From assembly GCF_000959725.1 (NCBI RefSeq), contig NZ_CP009322.1, positions 2,108,001-2,172,000 on the forward strand: a DNA stretch of 64,000 bases, written 5' to 3'. Source of the stretch: Burkholderia gladioli (GTDB lineage: Bacteria > Pseudomonadota > Gammaproteobacteria > Burkholderiales > Burkholderiaceae). The position numbers and the translations under genes are program-made. Shown here one piece after another: positions 27,874 to 36,906 of the stretch. The notes under the pieces are model-generated. The model saw only the letters and a program-made list of their open reading frames with translations. It had not been told where the DNA came from and did not search any database. Position 1 is the stretch's first letter; every line of letters starts with the position of its first letter.

Positions 27874-30633
27874 TCAGTGCGCCTCCTCCCAGTTGTCGCC
27901 GGCGCCGACCTCGGCGACCAGCGGCACCTTCAGCTTGGCGACCCCGCTCATCATCTCGGGCAGCTTCTCGCGAACCAGGGCGAGTTCGTCCTCGGGCACC
28001 TCCAGCACCAGTTCATCGTGCACCTGCATGATCATGCGCGAACGCAGCTTGTCGCGTTCGAGCCAGCCGTCCACGGCGATCATCGACAGCTTGATCAGGT
28101 CGGCCGCGGTGCCCTGCATCGGCGCGTTGATCGCCGCGCGCTCGGCCGCCTGGCGGCGCGGGCCGTTGCCGCCGTTGATCTCGGGCAGCCACAGGCGACG
28201 CCCGAACACGGTCTCGACATAGCCCTTGTCCTTGGCCACCGCGCGCGTGGTTTCCATGTAGTTGGCCACGCCCGGGTAGCGGGCGAAGTAGCGGTCGATA
28301 TAGAGCTTGGCCGCATCGCGCGTGATGCCGAGGTTCGAGGCCAGCCCGAAGGCGCTCATGCCGTAGATCAGGCCGAAGTTGATCACCTTGGCGATGCGCC
28401 GCTGGTCGTTGCTGACCTCCAGCGGGGTCACGCCGAACACCTCGGCCGCGGTCGCGCGGTGGATATCCTCGCCCTGCGAGAAGGCACGCAGCAGCGATTC
28501 GTCCTCCGAGATATGCGCCATGATGCGCAGCTCGATCTGCGAATAGTCGGCCGACACGATCCGGCAGCCCGGCGAGGCGATGAAGGCCTCGCGGATGCGC
28601 CGGCCCTCGGCGGTGCGCACGGGGATGTTCTGCAGGTTCGGATCGTTCGAGGCCAGGCGCCCGGTGACGGCCACCGCCTGCGCATAGTTGGTGTGGACCC
28701 GGCCGGTCCGCGCATTGATCATGCGCGGCAGCTTGTCGGTATAGGTGGACTTCAGCTTCGACAGGCCGCGGTGCTCCAGCAGCAGCTTGGGCAGCGGGTA
28801 GTCCTCGGCGAGCTTCTGCAGCACCTCCTCGTCGGTCGAGGGCGCGCCGCTCGGCGTCTTCTTGACCACCGGCAGTTGCAGCTTCTCGAAGAAGATCTGG
28901 CCGATCTGCTTGGGCGAGCCGAGGTTGAACTCGCCGCCGGCCAGCTCGTAGGCTTCGCGCTCGAGCTCGATCAGGCGCACCGCGATCTCGTGGCTCTGCT
29001 TGTCGAGACGCGCGCTGTCGATCAGCACGCCGGTGCGCTCCATCCTGCGCAGCACCAGCGACACCGGCATCTCGATCTCGGCATAGACGCGCTTGAGGCC
29101 CGGCTCGCGCGCGACCTGCGGATACATCGCCAGATGCAGCTGCAGCGTGATGTCGGCATCCTCGGCGGCATAGGCCGCGGCGGTCTCCAGCGGCACCTCG
29201 TCGAAGCCGATCTGCTGCGCGCCCTTGCCCGCCACTTCCTCGTACTTGATGGTCTTCACGCCCAGGTGACGCAGCGCGAGGCTGTCCATGTCGTGCGTGC
29301 GATGCGATTCGAGCACGTAGGATTCGAGCAGCGTGTCGTGCTCGATGCCGTTCAGCGCGATCTCGTAGTTGGCGAGCACCTGCGCATCGTACTTGAGATG
29401 CTGGCCGACCTTCCTGCGCTCGGCACTCTCCAGCCAGGGCTTCAGCTTCGCCAGCACCTCGTCGCGCGGCAGTTGCTCGGGCGCGTCGGGGCCGCGATGC
29501 GCGACCGGGATGTAGGCCGCGCTGCCGGGCTCGGTCGACAGCGAGATGCCGACGATCTGCGCAACCATCGGATCGAGCGAGGTGGTTTCGGTGTCGAAGG
29601 AGGTCAGCTCGGCCGCCTCGATCTTCGCCAGCCAGGCGTCGAACTGCGGCCAGGTCTGCACGGTCTCGTAGTTGCGCTCGATGGCGGCGGCCGCCGGCAC
29701 CGGCTCGGCCGCCGCTTCGCCCGCCGGCACATCGCCGGGCGCGTCGGCCGGCGCGGCCTCGAGCTCGCGCCGCCAGGTCTTGAAGCCGTAGTTCTCGAAG
29801 ATCGGCAGCAGCGCCTCGCGCGATTCGCCGAGCGTGGCCAGCGAGGCCTCGATCGATTCCACCTGCGGCTTCAGCTCGCAGGCCGTCTCGACTGTCACCA
29901 GCTTGCGCGCGAGCGGCAGGAAGTCGAGCGCGCGGCGCAGGTTGTCGCCGACCACGCCCTTGATCTCGGCCGCATGCTCGACGACGCCGTCGAGCGTCTC
30001 GTATTGCGTGAGCCACTTGACGGCCGTCTTCGGTCCGCACTTCTCGACGCCGGGCACGTTGTCGACGGTGTCGCCGATCAGCGAGAGATAGTCGACAATG
30101 CGCTCGGGCGGCACGCCGAACTTGGCGATCACGCCGTCGCGGTCGAGCAGTTCGTTGCTCATGGTGTTGACCAGCGTGACCCGCTCCGTCACCAGCTGGG
30201 CGAGATCCTTGTCGCCGGTCGAGATCACCACCTTCATGCCGCGCGCCTCGGCGGCATGCGCGAGCGTGCCGATCACGTCGTCGGCCTCGACGCCCTCGAT
30301 CATCAGCAGCGGCCAGCCGAGCGCGCGCACCGCCTGGTGGATCGGCTCGATCTGCAAGGCGAGATCGGTGGGCATCGAGGGGCGGTTCGCCTTGTAGTCG
30401 GCGAACAGATCGTCGCGAAAGGTTTTGCCCTTTGCATCGAACACGCACGCGCTATACTCTGCTGTGACTTCCTTGCGCATGCGGCGCAGCATGTTGATGA
30501 TCCCGTAGAGCGCGCCAGTCGGTTCCCCGCCCGGCCCGCGCAAGTCAGGCATCGCATGGTAAGCCCGATAGAGATAGCTCGAACCATCAACCAACAGCAG
30601 GGTCTTACCTTCCAGGTTCCGTTCTTCAGGCAT
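27874..30633 (-). CDS. polA: DNA polymerase I
   Basis: A 919-residue repair polymerase. The N-terminal 5' nuclease (residues 1-290) has LLLVDGSSYLYRAYHA and the metal-site STGDKDLAQLV. The 3'-5' exonuclease domain begins at about 330 with SFDTETTSLDPM, so the proofreading carboxylates are present. The polymerase domain contains VSADYSQIELRIMAH (motif A), the O-helix RRIAKVINFGLIYGMS and VHDELVLEV (motif C). Its start codon is one base from the divergent LOG-family start, so its promoter must lie inside that neighbour. Confidence 0.98.
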   Translation of the reverse strand: MPEERNLEGKTLLLVDGSSYLYRAYHAMPDLRGPGGEPTGALYGIINMLRRMRKEVTAEYSACVFDAKGKTFRDDLFADYKANRPSMPTDLALQIEPIHQAVRALGWPLLMIEGVEADDVIGTLAHAAEARGMKVVISTGDKDLAQLVTERVTLVNTMSNELLDRDGVIAKFGVPPERIVDYLSLIGDTVDNVPGVEKCGPKTAVKWLTQYETLDGVVEHAAEIKGVVGDNLRRALDFLPLARKLVTVETACELKPQVESIEASLATLGESREALLPIFENYGFKTWRRELEAAPADAPGDVPAGEAAAEPVPAAAAIERNYETVQTWPQFDAWLAKIEAAELTSFDTETTSLDPMVAQIVGISLSTEPGSAAYIPVAHRGPDAPEQLPRDEVLAKLKPWLESAERRKVGQHLKYDAQVLANYEIALNGIEHDTLLESYVLESHRTHDMDSLALRHLGVKTIKYEEVAGKGAQQIGFDEVPLETAAAYAAEDADITLQLHLAMYPQVAREPGLKRVYAEIEMPVSLVLRRMERTGVLIDSARLDKQSHEIAVRLIELEREAYELAGGEFNLGSPKQIGQIFFEKLQLPVVKKTPSGAPSTDEEVLQKLAEDYPLPKLLLEHRGLSKLKSTYTDKLPRMINARTGRVHTNYAQAVAVTGRLASNDPNLQNIPVRTAEGRRIREAFIASPGCRIVSADYSQIELRIMAHISEDESLLRAFSQGEDIHRATAAEVFGVTPLEVSNDQRRIAKVINFGLIYGMSAFGLASNLGITRDAAKLYIDRYFARYPGVANYMETTRAVAKDKGYVETVFGRRLWLPEINGGNGPRRQAAERAAINAPMQGTAADLIKLSMIAVDGWLERDKLRSRMIMQVHDELVLEVPEDELALVREKLPEMMSGVAKLKVPLVAEVGAGDNWEEAH
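30431..30458 (+). promoter_or_regulatory. Candidate promoter of the LOG-family gene inside polA
   Basis: TTTGCA (4 of 6 to the -35) at 30431-30436, 16-base spacer, TATACT (5 of 6 to the -10) at 30453-30458. It lies within the polA coding region about 177 bases before the LOG-family start. There is no intergenic room for a promoter closer by, which raises its plausibility. Confidence 0.4.
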
Positions 30634-30634
30634 T

Positions 30635-31402
30635 ATGAATAAGAGAAAAGTGATTCCGAGCTTGCGTTCGCTCGCAGATCAAGAACGCGCGACAGCAAAG
30701 AAAGCCCGCGCTTCGTGGCAGATGTTCACGATTATGGCAGAGTTTATCGAGGCCACCGAGTACCTGTCCGAGATCCGCCCGGCCGTCAGCATCTACGGTT
30801 CGGCGCGCCTGAAAGCCGATTCCCCGCACTACCAGCTCACCGTGGAAATCGCCCGCAAGCTGTCCGACGCGGGCTTCGCGGTGATCTCCGGCGGCGGCCC
30901 CGGCATCATGGAAGCGGCCAACAAGGGCGCGCATGCCGGCAAGGCGCCGTCGGTGGGCCTGAACATCGAGCTGCCGCACGAGCAATCGGGCAACAACTAC
31001 CAGGACATCTCGCTGCGCTTCCGCCATTTCTTCACGCGCAAGGTCACCTTCGTGAAGAATTCCGACGCGGTGGTGGTGATGCCGGGCGGCTTCGGCACGC
31101 TCGACGAACTGTCCGAAGTGCTGACCCTGATCCAGACCAAGAAATCGCGCCTGGTGCCGATCATCCTGGTCGGCACCAGCTTCTGGCAGGGCCTGCTGCA
31201 GTGGTTCCGCGACCAGTTGATCCCGATGGGCCTGATCAATCCGGACGACATGAACCTGATGCAGGTGATCGACGATCCGGACCAGGTGCTCGAGGCGGTG
31301 CTCGCGTTCTACGAGGACACCGGCGAGGAAGGCGGCACGCCCGAGGAGCCGCAGCGCGCGCAAGACGACCGCCACGACGACGACCGGATGTTCTATCTGT
31401 AG
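30635..31402 (+). CDS. LOG family protein (TIGR00730-type Rossmann fold)
   Basis: A 255-residue protein of the lysine decarboxylase-like LOG family. The two signature motifs are present: GGGPGIMEAANKGA and PGGFGTLDE. Family members hydrolyse nucleoside 5'-monophosphates at the N-glycosidic bond, releasing free bases including cytokinins (phosphoribohydrolase). An N-terminal basic lead of about 35 residues and a charged C-terminal tail ending MFYL are extra. The start ATG is one base from the divergent polA start. A later start near 30722 (MFTIMAEF) is possible and would relieve the crowding, but homologues as I recall them include the longer N-terminus. Confidence 0.88.
   Translation: MNKRKVIPSLRSLADQERATAKKARASWQMFTIMAEFIEATEYLSEIRPAVSIYGSARLKADSPHYQLTVEIARKLSDAGFAVISGGGPGIMEAANKGAHAGKAPSVGLNIELPHEQSGNNYQDISLRFRHFFTRKVTFVKNSDAVVVMPGGFGTLDELSEVLTLIQTKKSRLVPIILVGTSFWQGLLQWFRDQLIPMGLINPDDMNLMQVIDDPDQVLEAVLAFYEDTGEEGGTPEEPQRAQDDRHDDDRMFYL
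30731..30739 (-). promoter_or_regulatory. Candidate extended -10 promoter of polA inside the LOG gene
   Basis: The minus strand reads TGC-CATAAT, a 5-of-6 -10 box with TGn extension, about 95 bases before the polA start codon and inside the neighbouring coding region. No good -35 is seen. Confidence 0.38.
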
Positions 31403-31426
31403 GCAGCCGGGCCGGTGTTGAAAACG

Positions 31427-31459
31427 AAAAGGGCGACGTCGAATCGACGTCGCCCTTTT
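31427..31459. terminator. Bidirectional terminator between LOG gene and FUSC gene
   Basis: A 33-base near-perfect palindrome: AAAAGGGCGACGTCGA, one base, then its exact complement ending CCCTTTT. It sits 24 bases past the LOG stop and 82 bases past the FUSC stop, with U-runs on both sides. Confidence 0.9.
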
Positions 31460-31541
31460 CCTTGGACGCTCATGCTTCGCAGTGCTTGCCTTCCTCGCGC
31501 GACCGGGCACCTCGTCCCGAGCCGTATCCGCCCTTCAGGCC

Positions 31542-33692
31542 TCAGCCAGCACGTCGCGCCGCCATCACGCTGCGCCGCGCGAGCGGCCCGTCGTCGTGCT
31601 GCAGGTCGCCGATCAAGCGCTGCAGCAAGGCGATCTGCCCCACCGCATCCATCTCCAGTTGCGCGAGCTTCTCGCGCGGCGGCAAGGCGCGACGCGGCGG
31701 CACGCGTCCCGAGGACAGCATCGCGTCGATATCCTCGCTCGCCGTGGCCACCCATTCCACCAGGTCGATCTCCATGCGCGGCCCATGCACGCTCGCGCGC
31801 AGATGCGCGGCGGTGCCGGCCATCCGGCGCAGCAGCCCCAGCACGGTGGAGGCGGCCGTATCGAAGCGCGAATCGTCGAGCCGTTCGAGGCGGATCCGGT
31901 TGAAGGCTTCCTCGGCGTTGTTGCTGGCCAGCCCCGCCTCGCGGCGCAGGCGCTCGGCCTCGCGATTGGCGCGCCCCGGCGCCTCGATCGCATCGACCAG
32001 GTAGCGCAGGTTGGCCGCGATCGCCGCGGCGAGCTGGCCACGGATATCGATCTGCTCGCGGGTCGGCCACAGCAGGAAGGTCGCGGCCAGCGCGATCGCG
32101 CAGCCGAGCACGTTGTTGCCGAGTCGCGTCAGCGCATAACCGAGCTCGTTGGCGGCCGGGGTGGCGAAGTCGGCCACCAGCACGAAGGTCGGCGTGAGGA
32201 ACAGCACGAACAGGCTGTAGCTGACCGGCCGCAGCGCCATGGTCGCGCAGACCAGCGGAAACACCACCAGCGAGATGCCGATCGGCGAATGCACCGTCAG
32301 CCCGATCGCGGCGGCCAGCAGGCCGCCGATGATGCTGCCGGCCGCCCGCTCGACGCTGCGCGGCCAGGTGCCGGCGATCGAGGGCTGCAGGATCAGCAGG
32401 GTCGCCATGGTGGTCCAGTAGCCGAAGGGCACGCCGAGCAGGCGCACCACCAGGAAGCCGAGCGTGGTCGCCACGCCCACCCGCGCGGCGTGGCGCAGGC
32501 CGATCGACTGCCACGACAGGTTGGCGCGCAAGCTCGCCCAGGACCTCGCCAGCACGCCGCGCAGGCTGCGCGTCCAGGTCAGTTGGCGGCGCGGCGTGGG
32601 TGCCACGTCGGCGGGATCGGGCTCCAGTTGCAGGGCCATCGTCATCGATTCGCCGAGCGCGGCGTCGAGCCCGCGCGCGAAGCGGCGCAGGCGCCGCTGC
32701 AGCATGTCGGGCCGCTCCCAGGGCGCCGCGTCGATCGCGTCGCCGGTGCGATGCAGCAGCTCGGCGATGCCGGCCAGCACGCGCGCGGCGCGCGCCGGAT
32801 CGCGCAAGGTCTGCCGGCCGCGCTGGCAGACGCCCGCCACCGCGATCAGGTGCGCGAACCAGCGCTCGCCCTCGGCCAGCGCGATCAGCAGGTTCGCATA
32901 GGATTCGCGGCGGTCGGTCCTGGCCACCGGCATGCGCGCCAGCGTGCGGCGCGCGGCCTCCAGCGCGGCGCGCGCGTCCGAGCGGTACTTGCTGGCATGC
33001 AACTCCCAGGCGCGCTGGCCCGGGGCCGGGTCGGCCAGCAGGCGGGAGGCGTCCAGCGCGATGTCGGCCAGCCGCACATAGATGCCGCGCACCGCGCCGC
33101 GGCTCTGCGCGAACGGGTGGATGCGCCAGACCGTCAGGCTCAGCACGATCGCGAACACGCAACCGCCGAAATAGACGCCGAGGAAGGCCAGGCCCGCGCG
33201 CCAGTCGTGCATCGGCCGGTCGGCCATCACCACGCAGGCGGTAGCAGCCAGGATCGAGACCTGCGCGGTGGCCGCGCCCCAGATCCGCCCGAGCGCGCCC
33301 AGCGAGGTGAACACCAGCACCGCCGCCAGCGCGGCCAGGGTGCCGACGCCGGAGGCGAAGGCGGTCACGCCGCCGCAGATGGTCGAGAGCACCGCGAAGC
33401 TCGCCATCGAGGCGAAGCGCGTGCGGTTGGAGCCGGCCGCATCGGCCAAGCAGGTCCAGAACGCGCCGATCGCCGCCCAGGCGAAATCGGGCTCGTGCAG
33501 GAGGTTACCGATCACCAGCATCGCCGTCGAGGCGCAGGCGGCGCGCAGCCCTTCGGACAGGCTCGCGTCGTTGACGGCGAAGGACACCATCCACAACGGC
33601 CGGCGACGCGACCAGGCGCCCGCGAGCACGTTGAGACTTCTCAGGCGCGCGACGACCAGGTGCCGGACGCGATGGTGTAGATGGCGAAGCAT
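31542..33692 (-). CDS. FUSC family inner-membrane protein (YccS/aromatic acid exporter-like)
   Basis: A 716-residue membrane protein with two blocks of hydrophobic helices separated by a helical cytoplasmic domain, the repeated arrangement of the FUSC superfamily (fusaric acid resistance, AaeB, YccS). The first block runs from about residue 50 to 190 (WAAIGAFWTCLA through FGGCVFAIVLSL). The second starts near 390 (RVGVATTLGFLVVRLLG), with FGYWTTMATLLILQPS as the conserved repeat feature. Such proteins are thought to export aromatic carboxylic acids. Promoter signals about 95 bases upstream include an AAGGG-TTTT-CCCTT palindrome. Confidence 0.87.
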   Translation of the reverse strand: MLRHLHHRVRHLVVARLRSLNVLAGAWSRRRPLWMVSFAVNDASLSEGLRAACASTAMLVIGNLLHEPDFAWAAIGAFWTCLADAAGSNRTRFASMASFAVLSTICGGVTAFASGVGTLAALAAVLVFTSLGALGRIWGAATAQVSILAATACVVMADRPMHDWRAGLAFLGVYFGGCVFAIVLSLTVWRIHPFAQSRGAVRGIYVRLADIALDASRLLADPAPGQRAWELHASKYRSDARAALEAARRTLARMPVARTDRRESYANLLIALAEGERWFAHLIAVAGVCQRGRQTLRDPARAARVLAGIAELLHRTGDAIDAAPWERPDMLQRRLRRFARGLDAALGESMTMALQLEPDPADVAPTPRRQLTWTRSLRGVLARSWASLRANLSWQSIGLRHAARVGVATTLGFLVVRLLGVPFGYWTTMATLLILQPSIAGTWPRSVERAAGSIIGGLLAAAIGLTVHSPIGISLVVFPLVCATMALRPVSYSLFVLFLTPTFVLVADFATPAANELGYALTRLGNNVLGCAIALAATFLLWPTREQIDIRGQLAAAIAANLRYLVDAIEAPGRANREAERLRREAGLASNNAEEAFNRIRLERLDDSRFDTAASTVLGLLRRMAGTAAHLRASVHGPRMEIDLVEWVATASEDIDAMLSSGRVPPRRALPPREKLAQLEMDAVGQIALLQRLIGDLQHDDGPLARRSVMAARRAG

Positions 33693-33786
33693 TGCGAATT
33701 CGATCTTGAAGCAAGTGAAAAACCGGGGCCGCTAGCGAATCCGGCGACGACTGACTACTGAAACAACGGCTACCGACCCGGAATCG

Positions 33787-33805
33787 ATGATAAGGGAAAA
33801 CCCTT
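33787..33805 (-). promoter_or_regulatory. Promoter-like element with AAGGG-TTTT-CCCTT palindrome upstream of FUSC gene
   Basis: On the minus strand the palindrome AAGGG-TTTT-CCCTT runs directly into TATCAT, a 5-of-6 match to a -10 box, 95 bases before the FUSC start. A nearly identical palindrome is joined to the -10 box of the DUF3563 gene at 40245-40262. Confidence 0.45.
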
Positions 33806-34248
33806 GGTTTCAGAAATCATCGGGCCGGATGGACGCGCGAACCGGGAAATCGCCGCCCGCGCAGACAGCCGGGGCAACGCGCGGCAGGCGCCGGCAACGC
33901 TGCGCCAGCGTATCGGAGCCGCGCGGCGATTTCATGGTTCGCCCCCTGCAACACTCGCCGCGATTCGTAACCAGCCGTTTCAGCAGACCAGAGGCCAATC
34001 CATATCGAGGCACCCGCCCGCGCCGACTCGCGGCAAAGTTCGGGCCGGATCGCCGGCCCGCGTCGGCCGAGCCGGCGGCACCCCGCCCGGCGAATCCAAG
34101 GTTACAAATCCACACGCTAATTAATCTGCCCGATCGCCAGACTGAAGCCATGCCGTGACCGCCGCGGCACCGGGCAAGCGCGCCAGCCGGCCGCCCCCGC
34201 CATCCAGACGCGGCGGACATCCCCGATCCACCTTTCGAGGAGAAGACC
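33806..34248. other. Gene-free region upstream of the small secreted protein gene
   Basis: About 440 bases with many short overlapping frames but no frame with both a ribosome binding site and a recognisable protein. An AT-rich patch near 34100-34130 (around CTAATTAATCT) may hold the promoter of the small gene at 34249, but I cannot place clear -35 and -10 boxes. Confidence 0.45.
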
Positions 34249-34488
34249 ATGAAACGCACCCTGATCGCCACGCTGCTGGCCGCCTTCGGTATCGCCCTGT
34301 CGGGCGGCGCCGCCAACGCACAAGTCGTCAACGTCCAGGTCGGCGGCCCGCGGGTAGTGGAGGGATGGCATGGCGACCGTTACTGGGATGGCCATCGCTA
34401 CTGGCAGCGCCAGGAATGGATGGAGCATCATCGCCATGACCGCCCGCACTGCCCGCCGGGACACTGGGGGCACAACGAGTGCCGATAA
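34249..34488 (+). CDS. Small secreted His/Trp-rich protein
   Basis: A 79-residue protein. Residues 1-24 are a Sec signal peptide (MKRTLIATLLAAFGIALSGG, cleavage likely after ANA), leaving a mature chain of about 55 residues. The mature part is rich in His, Trp, Tyr and Arg (GWHGDRYWDGHRYW, EWMEHHRHDRPHCPPGHWGHNEC) with two Cys. Similar YXXGHRYW-type small periplasmic proteins are common in Burkholderia and have no established role. The composition would suit metal binding. A strong ribosome binding site (CGAGGAGAAG) precedes the ATG. Confidence 0.82.
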   Translation: MKRTLIATLLAAFGIALSGGAANAQVVNVQVGGPRVVEGWHGDRYWDGHRYWQRQEWMEHHRHDRPHCPPGHWGHNECR

Positions 34489-34530
34489 GCACGCGACGCT
34501 GATCGACCGACAGGCCGATCAGCGGGTGAA

Positions 34531-34569
34531 AAACAGGCCGCGCCGACGAGAAGTCGGCGCGGCCTGTTT
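34531..34569. terminator. Bidirectional terminator between the small secreted protein gene and amn
   Basis: A perfect 17-bp stem AAACAGGCCGCGCCGAC / GTCGGCGCGGCCTGTTT with loop GAGAA. On the minus strand it is followed by five T. It ends the small gene on the plus strand and probably amn on the minus strand. Confidence 0.88.
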
Positions 34570-34720
34570 CGTCATCCGGGCGGCACGCGAAGCGCACGAA
34601 GCGTGATCAGGCCGCGCGAACTGTACTGGATCCCGCCACGCGATTCGCCGTCGATCGACAAAAAAGCACATAAGCCGATCGATCGCGACGGAATCGATGC
34701 GCGAGCGCTGCCTTCCCTGC

Positions 34721-36247
34721 TTACTGGAACGCCACCTCGGCGAAGCTGCGCAGCTTGCGGCTGTGCAGCTTGGCCAGCCCGTTGGTGCGCAGGATCTCCA
34801 TGGCGCGCACGCCGATCTGCAGATGCTGGTCGACCTGCGCGCGGTAGAACTGGTCGGCCATGCCCGGCAGCTTCAGCTCGCCGTGCAACGGCTTGTCCGA
34901 TACGCACAGCAAGGTGCCGTAAGGCACCCGGAACCGGAAGCCGTTCGCCGCGATGGTCGCGCTCTCCATGTCGAGCGCGATGGCGCGGCTCTGCGAGAGC
35001 CGCTGCACCGGCTCGCGATGGTCGCGCAGCTCCCAGTTGCGGTTGTCGACGCTGGCCACCGTGCCGGTGCGCATCACGCGCTTGAGCTCGCTGCCGTCGA
35101 GTCGGGTGACTTGCGCCACCGCGCGCTCGAGCGCCACCTGCACCTCGGCGAGCGCCGGGATCGGCACCCACAGCGGCAGGTCGTCGTCGAGCACGTGATC
35201 CTCGCGCACGTAGCCGTGCGCCAGCACGTAGTCGCCGAGCCGCTGCGTGTTGCGCAGCCCCGCGCAGTGGCCGAGCATCACCCAGGCATGCGGGCGCAGC
35301 ACGGCGATATGGTCGGTGATGGTCTTCGCGTTCGAGGGGCCCACGCCGATATTGACCATCGTGATGCCGCTGCCGTCGGCGCGCTTCAAGTGGTAGGCCG
35401 GCATCTGCGGCAGCCGCGGCGGTGGCGAGCCCTCCATCGGCTGGCTGCCGAGGTTGGCGTTGTAGGTCACCACGTCGCCGGGCTCGACGAAGGAGGTGTA
35501 CTGGCTGCGGTACTCGCGCACCTCCGGATCGTCGCTGGCCGACATCATGGTGCGGCCCAGTTTCACGAATTCGTCGATATAGAACTGGTAGTTCGTGTAC
35601 AGCACGTAGTTCTGGAAGTGCGTCGGCAGCGTGGCCGTGTAGTGGCGCAGCCGGTGCAGCGAGAAATCGACGCGCGCGCCGGTGAACAGCGCGAGCGGAT
35701 GCGGCTCGTCCGGCGCCGGCTCGTAGGTGCCGTTGACGATGCGGTCGTCGAGATTGGCCAGGTTGGGCACGTCGAACACGTCGCGCATCGCCAGCAGGCG
35801 GTCGCGGTCGAGATCGCCCTCCAGGTGGATGCCTTCCGAGAACGCGAAATGGATCGGAATGGGCTGGTCGGACACGCCGACCTCGATCTTCGCGCTGTGG
35901 TTCTTCACCAGCAGGCGCAACTGCTCGCGGTAGTAGCTGGCGAACAGGTCCGGGCGCGTGACGCTGGTCTCGAACACGCCGGGGCCGGCCACGAAACCGT
36001 AGGAGCGGCGCGAGTCGATATTGGTGTTGACCTCGGTGCGCACCCGCACGAACGGGTAGCAGGCGCGCACGTGGCCGCCGAGCGGCTCGCTGCGGCGGTA
36101 GCGGGCGAACGCCTCGCGCAGGAAGGCGGTATTGGTCTCGTAGATCGAGGACAGCCGCTCGAAGGCGGCGGCCGGGTCGTCGAAGGCTTCGACAGGGGGG
36201 CTCTCGGGCGAGAGCGGAAGATGCTGGCGATGCGTATCCTTGTTCAT
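34721..36247 (-). CDS. amn: AMP nucleosidase
   Basis: A 508-residue enzyme that hydrolyses AMP to adenine and ribose 5-phosphate, regulating the adenylate pool. The N-terminal regulatory domain (about 1-200) has the family's YPFVRVRTEVNTNIDSRRSYGF. The C-terminal catalytic domain is of the nucleoside phosphorylase fold, with TMVNIGVGPSNAKTITDH, HCAGLRNTQRLGDYVLA and the purine-site AIALDMESATIAANGFRFRV (Glu in DMES). The length matches bacterial Amn. It forms a single-gene unit on the minus strand. Confidence 0.96.
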   Translation of the reverse strand: MNKDTHRQHLPLSPESPPVEAFDDPAAAFERLSSIYETNTAFLREAFARYRRSEPLGGHVRACYPFVRVRTEVNTNIDSRRSYGFVAGPGVFETSVTRPDLFASYYREQLRLLVKNHSAKIEVGVSDQPIPIHFAFSEGIHLEGDLDRDRLLAMRDVFDVPNLANLDDRIVNGTYEPAPDEPHPLALFTGARVDFSLHRLRHYTATLPTHFQNYVLYTNYQFYIDEFVKLGRTMMSASDDPEVREYRSQYTSFVEPGDVVTYNANLGSQPMEGSPPPRLPQMPAYHLKRADGSGITMVNIGVGPSNAKTITDHIAVLRPHAWVMLGHCAGLRNTQRLGDYVLAHGYVREDHVLDDDLPLWVPIPALAEVQVALERAVAQVTRLDGSELKRVMRTGTVASVDNRNWELRDHREPVQRLSQSRAIALDMESATIAANGFRFRVPYGTLLCVSDKPLHGELKLPGMADQFYRAQVDQHLQIGVRAMEILRTNGLAKLHSRKLRSFAEVAFQ

Positions 36248-36370
36248 TGTCGATTGCCTCTTCGGTTGCGTTCGACATTATCTCGCAAGCGAGCGCGCGT
36301 CGGTGCCCTTCGCGCGCCGACGCGGCGCCGCCACAGCGGCGCGACGGCAAGCTCGGCGCCCGGCCGGTTT

Positions 36371-36379
36371 TGCTAGAAT
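36371..36379 (+). promoter_or_regulatory. Extended -10 promoter of the DUF2782-thrB unit
   Basis: TGC-TAGAAT on the plus strand, 24 bases before the DUF2782 start codon, with the TGn extension and a 5-of-6 -10 box. No -35 is evident. Confidence 0.5.
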
Positions 36380-36403
36380 CGTGCGGTTAATCCGGAGAAC
36401 CTC

Positions 36404-36802
36404 ATGAAGCCGCTCATTTTCGCCGCAGCGCTCGCGACGGCCGTCGCCCTCACAGGGCCCGCATTTGCCGACGGCCAGCAGCCGAGCGACGAAGCACGAG
36501 CCCGGGCCGCGCAGGACGAAGCCGCCGGCCTGCCCGATCTCACCAAGATCAACCGCCCCGGCGCCGAAGTCAGCTCGAAGGTCGAATTCGACGACATCAC
36601 GCGCACGCCGAGCTTCCACGAGAAGAGCGTGAGCGGCACCGAGGTCACCGAGTACCGCGATCGCGGCAAGCCGGTCGAGATCGACGTGCGTTCCAACTTC
36701 GGCACGCGCTACCAGATGAGCTCGACGCCCGACATCTCGCCGCGTCCCCACCAGGGCAACGTGCCGGTCACGCGCGTGCCCTCGATCAACCTGCACTATT
36801 GA
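36404..36802 (+). CDS. DUF2782 family exported protein
   Basis: A 132-residue protein with a Sec signal peptide (residues 1-22, cleavage after AFA) and a mature domain containing [19 protein letters not shown] and FGTRYQM, the DUF2782 pattern. Function unknown. In many beta- and gamma-proteobacteria a DUF2782 gene lies near polA or thrB. Here it immediately precedes thrB, with 104 bases to the chosen thrB start, and probably shares its promoter. The ribosome binding site is CCGGAG. Confidence 0.85.
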   Translation: MKPLIFAAALATAVALTGPAFADGQQPSDEARARAAQDEAAGLPDLTKINRPGAEVSSKVEFDDITRTPSFHEKSVSGTEVTEYRDRGKPVEIDVRSNFGTRYQMSSTPDISPRPHQGNVPVTRVPSINLHY

Positions 36803-36906
36803 TCCATCCCGCCGGCATCGCCGGCCTGGCGGGGCGGCCCCGCCCGCCCCCTCCGCAGCCGCCGGCCCGCTCGCCGGCCTGCCAACCCGTTTCGACGCAT
36901 CCCCGC

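Noticed and set aside
27148..30642. Very long plus-strand open frame (over 1,100 codons) opposite polA
   Set aside because: It mirrors polA on the other strand, has no family motifs, and is rich in His/Arg/Asp as expected from an antisense frame in GC-rich DNA.
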